Of a stretch of 5,757 nt of DNA, positions 1-5,341 are shown in pieces. Source of the stretch: Acidimicrobiales bacterium (GTDB taxonomy: Bacteria; Actinomycetota; Acidimicrobiia; Acidimicrobiales; SZUA-35). Location: the NCBI GenBank assembly GCA_024641625.1, contig JAHECQ010000260.1, forward strand, positions 1 through 5,757. Reading direction: 5' to 3'. Position 1 is the stretch's first letter. The number at the start of each line of letters is the position of its first letter. The notes beneath the pieces were generated by a model, which saw nothing but the letters and a program-made list of their open reading frames with translations, ran no database searches and was not told the origin of the DNA. Made by a program: the position numbers and the translations under genes.

Positions 1-18
1 CCACCCGCAGACCGGGTG

Positions 19-93
19 CCCGGCGTCTCTTGGCCCGGCATCTCTTGGCCCGGCATCTATTGGCCCGGCATCTATTGGCCCGGCATCTATTGG
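19..93. repeat. Five-copy 15-bp tandem repeat (minisatellite) at the LCP gene 3' end
   Basis: Five uninterrupted head-to-tail units of consensus CCCGGCRTCTMTTGG lie at 19-33, 34-48, 49-63, 64-78 and 79-93. Unit 1 has GTCTC, unit 2 has ATCTC, and units 3-5 are identical with ATCTA. On the minus strand each unit is exactly five codons in the frame of the upstream LCP gene. Units 3-5 read CAA-TAG-ATG-CCG-GGC and units 1-2 read CAA-GAG-ATG/ACG-CCG-GGC. The LCP stop codon (87-89) is therefore inside unit 5, and two further in-frame TAG codons follow. The array is directly visible; any role (variable-number locus, 3'-end signal) is inference. Positions 1-18 before the array show no gene. Confidence 0.93.
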
Positions 94-1541
94 CAGAGTG
101 TGCCCGCAGGTGTCGGGCCCGGCACGACGCCAACCGTCGACTCGGTGGCCACCGGGGCGGCCGGCGCGACGGTGGTCGCAGGGATGACCACGTCGGTGCG
201 GGCATCGGCAAGCAGAGCAGTGAAATCGGATCCGGTGATCAGCTGGACCTCGGTCAACGATTCATCGGTGACGAACAACGGGTCGATCGGGAGATAGGAC
301 GCGACGTCAACGGCTGCATCGAGCATCGACGTGGGGAATCTCACCGTCGTTCGCTCGAGGCTCGGGCCGTTGTCGGCGATGCCCATGGCGAACCCCTGGG
401 CGGCCAGGGCATTGGAGACCTCGGTCGCCTGGCCGGCAGTCCGGCTGCCATTGAGCACCACCACGGTCACCGTCCCACGGACCGTGACCGTGGTCGTCGG
501 TGCGGCCGGGTCGACGCCGCGGAAGATGTCGAGAACGGGTTGCGCCTCCTCGACCTCGAGCCCCAACACAGCCGCTCCGGCGGAACTCGTGAAGTCGTAG
601 ACCGGGAGGGCATGTCCGACGATCTGTTCGGGTGCCAACGAGCCGAACGTGCGAGCGAGCGACACCAGGTCATCGAGGCCAACGGTCTGGTCCTTCGTGA
701 AGTTCTGACCGCCGGCGTCGAGCACCCTGTTGATCGTCCCGATCTCGGTGATGTCGAAACGCGAGATCACGGTGGAAGAAAGGCGACGGAGGAAGTACTG
801 CTGGCGGCTGCTGCGACCGAGATCGCCGGTGCCATCGTTCTGCCAACGCCCATCGGCGAAATACTCGAGCTTGCGCCCTCGAGCGAAGGCCAGTGCCTGG
901 CTGCCATCGAGCACATGACATCCCGCATTCTCGATCAGAAGGCCGGATCCGGGATCGCGCATCGGTTTGTCGAACCAGATGGGCACACCGCCGAGGTTGT
1001 TCACGATGTCCTGGAATCCGACGAAGTTGATTTCGGCGTAGTGGTTGATCTCGAGCCCGAAGGTCGTCTCGACCGTGGTGATCAGGTCCTGTTCGGGCGA
1101 GTCGCCGCTGAAGACACCGTTGATCCGGCCTTCGCGCCCGCTGGGATAGGTAACCCACAAGTCTCGGGGAATGGAGAGGAGATGGACGATCTCGCCTCTG
1201 GGATCGACGCGAGCCACCATGATCGTGTCGGTTCGCTTCCCTTCGGGAACGCCCTCTCCGAGGAGGAAGCCGGCATTGGGATCGTTCGCGTCGATTCCTT
1301 CGCGACTATCGCTCCCGATGAGGAGCCAGTTGCCTGGGGCACCATCAGCCGCGGGGCCGGCCACGTCGACGGTGACGGTATCGATCTGTTCCCATTTGTC
1401 CAGACCCCACGCCAGCACCCCAGCCGACAGCAGAGCGACGACGGTGCCAAGTACGCCGATGGTCAGTACCGCCCGCTCGGCCAGCGTTCGACCGGGGCGA
1501 CGCGAGGTAGGGCGCGGTGGCGTGGGCGCGGCAGCGGTCAT
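87..1541 (-). CDS. LytR-CpsA-Psr (LCP) family cell-wall glycopolymer ligase with LytR_C domain
   Basis: LCP proteins are membrane-anchored enzymes facing outward that transfer lipid-linked glycopolymers (teichoic acid, capsule or arabinogalactan type) to peptidoglycan. From the ATG at 1541 the product is 484 residues. It has a basic Pro-rich cytoplasmic N-terminus (1-24), one membrane helix (about 25-47), an LCP domain (about 72-262) and a LytR_C domain (about 357-442, opening VTVVVLNGSRTAGQ). It ends in an Ala/Pro/Thr/Val-rich tail with a Cys four residues from the end. LCP signature segments are LLIGSDSR (73-80), RTDTIMVARVDP (103-114), SIPRDLWV (123-130), GRINGVF (138-144), FARGRK (219-224) and GRSSRQQ (242-248), which hold the Arg/Asp residues expected to bind the pyrophosphate lipid. 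A TTG at 1550 would add three residues; ATG is preferred. The substrate cannot be told from sequence. The gene stands alone and is divergent from tag. Confidence 0.93.
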   Translation of the reverse strand: MTAAAPTPPRPTSRRPGRTLAERAVLTIGVLGTVVALLSAGVLAWGLDKWEQIDTVTVDVAGPAADGAPGNWLLIGSDSREGIDANDPNAGFLLGEGVPEGKRTDTIMVARVDPRGEIVHLLSIPRDLWVTYPSGREGRINGVFSGDSPEQDLITTVETTFGLEINHYAEINFVGFQDIVNNLGGVPIWFDKPMRDPGSGLLIENAGCHVLDGSQALAFARGRKLEYFADGRWQNDGTGDLGRSSRQQYFLRRLSSTVISRFDITEIGTINRVLDAGGQNFTKDQTVGLDDLVSLARTFGSLAPEQIVGHALPVYDFTSSAGAAVLGLEVEEAQPVLDIFRGVDPAAPTTTVTVRGTVTVVVLNGSRTAGQATEVSNALAAQGFAMGIADNGPSLERTTVRFPTSMLDAAVDVASYLPIDPLFVTDESLTEVQLITGSDFTALLADARTDVVIPATTVAPAAPVATESTVGVVPGPTPAGTLCQ

Positions 1542-1550
1542 CGAGTGCAA

Positions 1551-1556
1551 AACCTA
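1551..1556 (-). promoter_or_regulatory. Putative -10 element of the LCP gene
   Basis: On the minus strand the hexamer TAGGTT fits the actinobacterial TANNNT -10 pattern and lies 9 nt before the ATG at 1541. Transcription would begin about 3 nt before the start codon, giving a nearly leaderless mRNA. No Shine-Dalgarno sequence precedes the ATG and no convincing -35 box is seen, so this is a pattern match only. Confidence 0.33.
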
Positions 1557-1594
1557 GCGCCGACCACTCGCTGCCGGCAGTCATCACCGAGAAC

Positions 1595-1600
1595 TACCCT
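1595..1600 (+). promoter_or_regulatory. Putative -10 element of tag (leaderless start)
   Basis: TACCCT (TANNNT pattern) ends exactly 6 nt before the GTG at 1607. The expected transcription start would then be the G of the start codon, giving a leaderless transcript. This supports GTG 1607 over the upstream in-frame ATG at 1517, which would lie inside the divergent LCP gene. No good -35 box is visible. Confidence 0.35.
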
Positions 1601-1606
1601 GCAGCC

Positions 1607-2227
1607 GTGACCGATCTGCAGCTGGGTGACGACGGACAATTGCGATGTGCGTGGGGTGCGTCAACGCCCGACTACAGCGTCTATCACGACCATGAGTGGG
1701 GTCGACCGGTGAACGACGAGCGAACCCTCTTCGAGAAGCTTTGTCTGGAAGGCTTCCAGTCCGGGCTTTCGTGGCTCACCATTCTCCGCAAGCGACCGGC
1801 CTTTCGAGAGGTGTTCGCCAACTTCGATCCGGTCTCGGTTGCCGTCTTCGAGGAGTCGGACGTGTTGCGCCTCCTCGACGACGCCAGGATCGTGCGTCAT
1901 CGAGGCAAGATCGAGGCCTCCATCAACAACGCGAAGGCGACCATGGACTTGCACGCCACCGGCACGACGTTGGCGGAGCTGTTCTGGGCGCACCGCCCCC
2001 GCGATGGTCGAACACCCACCTCGTTGGCCGAGCTACCGGCTTCGACCGAGCAGTCGACGGCCTTGGCCAAGGAACTCAAACGTCGGGGATTCCGGTTCGT
2101 GGGACCAACCACGGTCTATGCGGCGATGCAGGCCATGGGCGTGGTCAACGACCACCTGCAAGGCTGTTGGGTGCGCACCGAGTGCGAGACCGAACGAGCC
2201 GGACTGATCAGCCCTTCTTCTCGCTGA
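1607..2227 (+). CDS. tag: DNA-3-methyladenine glycosylase I (Tag)
   Basis: Tag excises 3-methyladenine from alkylated DNA and so opens base-excision repair in the cytoplasm. From GTG 1607 the product is 206 residues, against 187 in E. coli. It has the family start CAWG...YHDHEWGRP (14-33) and the core LCLEGFQSGLSW (45-56). The four zinc ligands of E. coli Tag (Cys4, His17, His175, Cys179) have clear counterparts at Cys14, His27, His183 and Cys187 with identical spacing (13 and 4 residues). E48 and W56 match the 3-methyladenine pocket residues Glu38 and Trp46. An in-frame ATG at 1517 would add 30 residues but overlaps the divergent LCP gene and adds nothing family-like. The last 20 bp overlap the 3' end of the convergent FrhB-like gene. 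I see no damage to key residues. Confidence 0.95.
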   Translation: MTDLQLGDDGQLRCAWGASTPDYSVYHDHEWGRPVNDERTLFEKLCLEGFQSGLSWLTILRKRPAFREVFANFDPVSVAVFEESDVLRLLDDARIVRHRGKIEASINNAKATMDLHATGTTLAELFWAHRPRDGRTPTSLAELPASTEQSTALAKELKRRGFRFVGPTTVYAAMQAMGVVNDHLQGCWVRTECETERAGLISPSSR

Positions 2228-3374
2228 TGCCCACTCGGACCGAACCATTGGCCCATTCGGGCCATCTGGCCCGGCTCTTCTCCGCCAGGCGATGCATGAG
2301 CGCGACGGCTCCCGGGTCATCGTCGCCCGGTCGGGTCTCGATCACGCCATCATTGATCATTGCCTCGATGACGGCCCGCCCGAGATCGGTGCGAACAATG
2401 GTGAGCGTCCAGTCGGTTTCGTTGCCGATGCCACCGGTGGAGATGTCGGCATGCTCGGCGGCGAAGTCGGGACAGTGCGTGCAACCTTCACGCGTCCAGG
2501 CGTGACATTCCTTCAGGTTGATCTCGTGGTAGTCGCCGTTGCGCATCCAGACTTGGAACACGCCCTTGATGTTCATCTTGACGATGTCGTCCTTGGCCAA
2601 GCCGTACTTCAGCAAGAACAGTTCGTCGAACATCGAGTCGTCGAAGCTCTTCGAGCAGAGCAGACCGATGTTGAGTTTGATCGGCTTGGAGACCTTGCCG
2701 ATCTTGCGATTCCACATGACCGGAGCGATCGAGGTCTGGCAGCTCATGCCGACCAGAGCGAGATTGGAGAGTCCCTTTTCGACGGCCTCGTCGTAGGCCA
2801 TGGTGTTGGCCGAGTAGGTGTAGCGGCTGCCGGCGCCGGCGAGCACTTCGTCGCGGTTGGTGGCCACCCCCGGCTTGGCCTTCCAGCCGCTGGTACCGCC
2901 TTCGAGCATCGACACGAGGGCCCCGTCGATGACGTTGTTGTCGAGGCACCAGATGAGAATGGCCGACACGAGACCCCCGTCCTGACCCGCCTCGTAGACG
3001 TGATCGTCCTTGGCCCTCACCAAGAGGATGTCCTTGAAGATGCCGGCCATCTCGCCCGACTGACGCGTGCGGCCGTGCAGGTGCTCGTCGGCCTCGTCCT
3101 CCCAGGTGCGAAAACGCGGGCACGCTCGGGTGCACGAAGTGCATCCCTTCTCGCCGTGGACGCAGTTGTCGAGACCGAGTTCCTCCTCGAGGTGGAACGG
3201 CTTGTAGGCACCGGGCTCGTGCTTGTAGCCGATCACGTCATGGGGACAACTGATGACGCACCCAGCGCAACCGGTACAGAGACCCGAGGTGATGACTTCG
3301 CTGAAGAGTTCCTTCCATTGGTAACTCCAGCGCTCCTTCTTGGCTACGGGGGGTTCAGTCATCGTGTCAGTCAT
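2208..3374 (-). CDS. FrhB-like coenzyme F420 hydrogenase/dehydrogenase beta-subunit family iron-sulfur flavoprotein
   Basis: This family joins an N-terminal Fe-S region to an FAD-binding fold that moves electrons between ferredoxin-type clusters and a soluble cofactor. Members include archaeal FrhB (F420 reduction) and plant/cyanobacterial 7-hydroxymethyl-chlorophyll a reductase and divinyl reductase. From ATG 3374 (388 residues) two [4Fe-4S] motifs are visible: C33-x2-C36-x2-C39-x3-CP and C71-x6-C78-x2-C81-x3-CP. Next come the FrhB signatures GQDGGLVSAIL (130-140) and GSRYTYSAN (182-190), isolated Cys212 and Cys240, and a C-terminal cluster segment with C290, C298, C301, PDF and ADIS (309-312). 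The start is uncertain: in-frame starts exist at 3425 (GTG), 3383, 3374 and 3362 (ATG), all before the conserved part. A TACGAT hexamer 7 nt before 3374 slightly favours that one. No hydrogenase alpha/gamma partner is nearby, so the electron donor and substrate are unknown. It is the last gene of the udgB-lipoprotein cluster. The family call is firm; F420 as cofactor is inference. Confidence 0.88.
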   Translation of the reverse strand: MTDTMTEPPVAKKERWSYQWKELFSEVITSGLCTGCAGCVISCPHDVIGYKHEPGAYKPFHLEEELGLDNCVHGEKGCTSCTRACPRFRTWEDEADEHLHGRTRQSGEMAGIFKDILLVRAKDDHVYEAGQDGGLVSAILIWCLDNNVIDGALVSMLEGGTSGWKAKPGVATNRDEVLAGAGSRYTYSANTMAYDEAVEKGLSNLALVGMSCQTSIAPVMWNRKIGKVSKPIKLNIGLLCSKSFDDSMFDELFLLKYGLAKDDIVKMNIKGVFQVWMRNGDYHEINLKECHAWTREGCTHCPDFAAEHADISTGGIGNETDWTLTIVRTDLGRAVIEAMINDGVIETRPGDDDPGAVALMHRLAEKSRARWPEWANGSVRVGISEKKG

Positions 3375-3419
3375 CGACGACATCGTAGTAGTGACCGGCG
3401 CACTCGTCCCAGCCTGGCG

Positions 3420-3443
3420 CGGCACCTCCGAATCGTGGTGCCG
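3420..3443. other. Perfect 7-bp inverted repeat between the lipoprotein and FrhB-like genes
   Basis: CGGCACC (3420-3426) and GGTGCCG (3437-3443) form a perfect 7-bp stem around a 10-nt loop. It lies in the gap between the lipoprotein stop (3468) and the likely FrhB-like start (3374), and covers the alternative GTG start at 3425. No T-run follows on the minus strand, so it is not a standard intrinsic terminator. It could be a processing hairpin, an operator or chance. Confidence 0.35.
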
Positions 3444-3467
3444 AACGAGCGTCCGGCCTCGGATACC

Positions 3468-3779
3468 TCAGAGGTCGGCGGTGGTGATGACACAGCCGGC
3501 GATGATGTCCACCAACTCCTCGGGCAGCGGCGAGTCGGGGTCCAATTTGAAGGCCGACTCGATCTCGACGAAGCGATCGAAGGCGATCTCGTTCTGGCTC
3601 TCCTCGAACACGCACTGACAGAGTTCGATCTGCAGGAGGGTGTCCTCGAGCGGGGCTGCACACGATGCCAGGAACGCCGTTCGGTTCTGCTGGGCGTAGT
3701 CATCGGGTCGGTCGGCGGCGCACGCGGCCAGGGACGACATTGCCAACAGGGCTACCGCAGCGATGGAGGTCGACCTCAC
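3468..3779 (-). CDS. Small Cys-rich secreted lipoprotein, function unknown
   Basis: From GTG 3779 the product is 103 residues. It begins with a short signal peptide (one Arg at position 2, hydrophobic core about 6-16) ending in the lipobox LAAC, with Cys20 as the predicted lipid-modified residue. The mature part of about 84 residues is acidic and holds four more cysteines (C40, C54, C56, C96), enough for two disulfides. It has repeated acidic/hydrophobic helical stretches such as FDRFVEIESAF (68-78). I recognise no family. The same open frame extends upstream to 4130, but that part is a shadow of udgB; the GTG is the only start that leaves a complete signal peptide with n-region and lipobox. 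It begins 10 bp after the udgB stop, so it is probably co-transcribed and perhaps translationally coupled, as no clear Shine-Dalgarno sequence is seen. Its destination is the outer face of the cytoplasmic membrane. Confidence 0.75.
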   Translation of the reverse strand: MRSTSIAAVALLAMSSLAACAADRPDDYAQQNRTAFLASCAAPLEDTLLQIELCQCVFEESQNEIAFDRFVEIESAFKLDPDSPLPEELVDIIAGCVITTADL

Positions 3780-3789
3780 CGGGCGGATG

Positions 3790-4563
3790 CTAATCGGGCT
3801 CGACCACTCTTGTGGGCCGCTCGGTCGTCGAAGGGCCCTCGCCGAACGCGAGCTGACGGGCGCGTCGGAACACGTCATCGAGCATCGACTCGGTGAGGCG
3901 ACCGGTGAAGGTGTTCTGTTGGCTGACGTGATAGCTGCCCAGGATCCATCGTTGCGGTGAGCCGCCGAGCGGAACCTCGACACCGTGCCCGAACACCGGC
4001 CGCTTCCCTTCCCCGAGGTGATCGGCGAAGTAGGAACACACGGCCTGGAAGCCGAATGCTCCGAGCGCCACGAAGACGCGGCCATCGATGATGGCGAGTT
4101 CGCGGTCGAGGAACCCGCGGCAGTTGTCACGTTCGGCCGGCATCGGCTTGTTGGCCGGCGGCGCGCACTTCACCGGCGACGTGATGTAGGCGCCGGTCAG
4201 GCGCATGCCATCGTCTCGGCCGGTGCTCTCGGGTTGATTGGCGAAACCCGCTCGGTGCAGCGCCCGATACAGCCAGTCGCCGGAACGGTCGCCGGTGAAC
4301 ATCCGACCGGTGCGGTTCGCTCCATGGGCCGCCGGTGCCAGCCCGACGATCACGACCCGGGCATCGGGATCACCGAAGGGCGGCACTCCTCGGCCCCAGT
4401 ATTCCTGGTCCCGGTAGGCGGCGCGCCGTTCTCGGGCCACCTGCTCACGCCACTCGACCAGACGTGGACATCGCCGGCATGCCGCAATATCGTCACCCAG
4501 CCGTTGCAGCGCCAGTGCTGCCTGCAACGGACCATCACCTGCCGACTTCTTCGACGATGCCAC
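3790..4563 (-). CDS. udgB: Family 5 uracil-DNA glycosylase (UdgB), [4Fe-4S]
   Basis: UdgB removes uracil, and in known members also hypoxanthine and other deaminated bases, from DNA to start base-excision repair. From GTG 4563 the product is 257 residues. The active-site motif GLAPAAHGANRTGRMFTGD (74-92) is typical of family 5: Ala/Pro/Ala replaces the catalytic acid found at this position in other uracil glycosylase families. The second motif GSYHVSQQNTFTG (209-221) carries the conserved His212. Four cysteines suit the [4Fe-4S] cluster: C29 and C32 (CRRC), C133 (VKC) and C148. An ATG at 4638 would add 25 residues but lies inside the divergent phosphomutase gene, and the added residues are not family-like. 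It heads a leftward cluster with the lipoprotein and FrhB-like genes. The resemblance to mycobacterial UdgB is strong and all key motifs are intact. The last 15 residues or so form a polar tail of no clear role. Confidence 0.93.
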   Translation of the reverse strand: MASSKKSAGDGPLQAALALQRLGDDIAACRRCPRLVEWREQVARERRAAYRDQEYWGRGVPPFGDPDARVVIVGLAPAAHGANRTGRMFTGDRSGDWLYRALHRAGFANQPESTGRDDGMRLTGAYITSPVKCAPPANKPMPAERDNCRGFLDRELAIIDGRVFVALGAFGFQAVCSYFADHLGEGKRPVFGHGVEVPLGGSPQRWILGSYHVSQQNTFTGRLTESMLDDVFRRARQLAFGEGPSTTERPTRVVEPD

Positions 4564-4570
4564 CCCGTCG

Positions 4571-4576
4571 ACCCTA
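4571..4576 (-). promoter_or_regulatory. Putative -10 element of udgB
   Basis: TAGGGT on the minus strand lies 7 nt before the GTG at 4563, so the predicted mRNA leader is 0-1 nt. It supports GTG 4563 as the start. No strong -35 box is visible, and the region where it would lie overlaps the -10 element proposed for the divergent phosphomutase gene. Confidence 0.33.
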
Positions 4577-4592
4577 ACGGAGGTCCTCTGGA

Positions 4593-4604
4593 TAGCGTGG
4601 AGGG
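4593..4604 (+). promoter_or_regulatory. Putative -10 element and purine-rich RBS of the phosphomutase gene
   Basis: TAGCGT (4593-4598) fits TANNNT and ends 8 nt before ATG 4607. GGAGGG (4599-4604) directly after it resembles a Shine-Dalgarno sequence but leaves only 2 nt before the ATG. Either it acts as a close ribosome site on a transcript begun further upstream, or the -10 reading is right and the mRNA is near-leaderless. The sequence does not decide between them. Confidence 0.35.
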
Positions 4605-4606
4605 CT

Positions 4607-5338
4607 ATGGCACGTACCTCCGGCACCAAAGCGATCACGCCGAAGCCGACGACGGTGCTGCTCGTGCGTCACGGCAAGACCCCGACAACCGGGCAGGTCC
4701 TGCCGGGCCGCGCACCGGGTCTGCATCTGTCCGACGAGGGCAGGTCGCAAGCCGAACGGGCCGCACAGCGCATCGCTGCACTCACCACCATGCCCGAAGG
4801 TGCATCGTCGGCCAAGCCTGCCCGGAAGGCCGCATCGGCGACCCCAACCGCTCCCGTCGGCGCAACGGCTGTCTACAGCTCGCCGATGGAACGCGCACGC
4901 GAGACCGCTGCCCCCATCGCCAAGGCCCTCGGCGTCAAGGTGCTTCGCCACAAGGGACTCGTCGAAGCCGACTTCGGGGAATGGACGGGACGCAAGCTGA
5001 CCGAGCTCAACAAGCTTCCCGAGTGGGCTCAGGTGCAGCGCCACCCCAGTGGCTTCCGTTTCCCCGGAGGGGAATCGTTCTCCGAGATGCAGACTCGGAT
5101 GACCGGAGCCATCCACGAGCTCGTCGCACGCCATCCGGGCGAGATCATCGTGTGTGCATCGCACGCCGACACGATCAAGGCGGCCGTGGCCGACGCCATG
5201 GGCAGCCACCTCGACCTCTTCCAACGCATCGTGATCGGACCTTGTTCGATCACGGCCATCACCTACACCACCACCGGCCCGATCGTCCTCGCCGTGAACT
5301 CGATGGGTGACGATCTCCGAACGCTGGTCCCGAGCTAA
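4607..5338 (+). CDS. Histidine phosphatase superfamily, MSMEG_4193-type putative phosphomutase
   Basis: This is a 243-residue member of the phosphoglycerate-mutase/histidine-phosphatase fold, most like the actinobacterial MSMEG_4193 (TIGR03848) group. Catalytic elements are in order: RHG (21-23, His22 the phospho-acceptor), SSPMER (91-96, Arg96 phosphate binding), Glu120 in LVEADFGEWTG and SHADTI (185-190, His186). Residues about 62-86 form an Ala/Pro/Ser/Lys-rich insert between a helix and the strand leading to SSPMER, which looks like a flexible surface loop. No signal peptide is seen, so it is cytoplasmic. The DUF3090 gene follows after 3 bp. In many actinobacteria these two sit with a PI-kinase-like gene (SCO1664 family), and the family has been proposed to act as a phosphomutase because of that kinase. 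The substrate is unknown, and a plain phosphatase is equally possible. Confidence 0.9.
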   Translation: MARTSGTKAITPKPTTVLLVRHGKTPTTGQVLPGRAPGLHLSDEGRSQAERAAQRIAALTTMPEGASSAKPARKAASATPTAPVGATAVYSSPMERARETAAPIAKALGVKVLRHKGLVEADFGEWTGRKLTELNKLPEWAQVQRHPSGFRFPGGESFSEMQTRMTGAIHELVARHPGEIIVCASHADTIKAAVADAMGSHLDLFQRIVIGPCSITAITYTTTGPIVLAVNSMGDDLRTLVPS

Positions 5339-5341
5339 GCC

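Noticed and set aside
12..23. CCGGG-TG-CCCGG inverted repeat downstream of the LCP gene as a terminator
   Set aside because: The loop is only 2 nt and no T-run follows on either strand; part of it is simply the first repeat unit.
19..93. CRISPR array
   Set aside because: The 15-bp units are directly adjacent with no spacers.
16..297. Small plus-strand frame encoding PGISW/PGIYW pentapeptide repeats
   Set aside because: The repeats come only from the 15-bp DNA array, and the rest is antisense to the LCP C-terminus. No ribosome site or family resemblance.
30..1610. Long plus-strand open frame (526 codons) opposite the LCP gene
   Set aside because: It is an antisense shadow: Arg/Asp/His/Gly-rich low-quality protein with no motif, while the minus strand gives a complete LCP protein with all signatures.
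2292..3896. Long plus-strand open frame (534 codons) opposite the FrhB-like and lipoprotein genes
   Set aside because: It crosses three minus-strand genes, has no recognisable domain, and reflects codon bias in GC-rich DNA.
3780..4130. Upstream extension of the lipoprotein frame
   Set aside because: It lies wholly inside udgB in another frame, is Ser/Arg-rich, and would bury the signal peptide in the middle of the protein.
3985..5310. Long plus-strand open frame (441 codons) spanning udgB and the phosphomutase gene
   Set aside because: It is antisense to udgB and out of frame with the clear phosphomutase; the composition is shadow-like.
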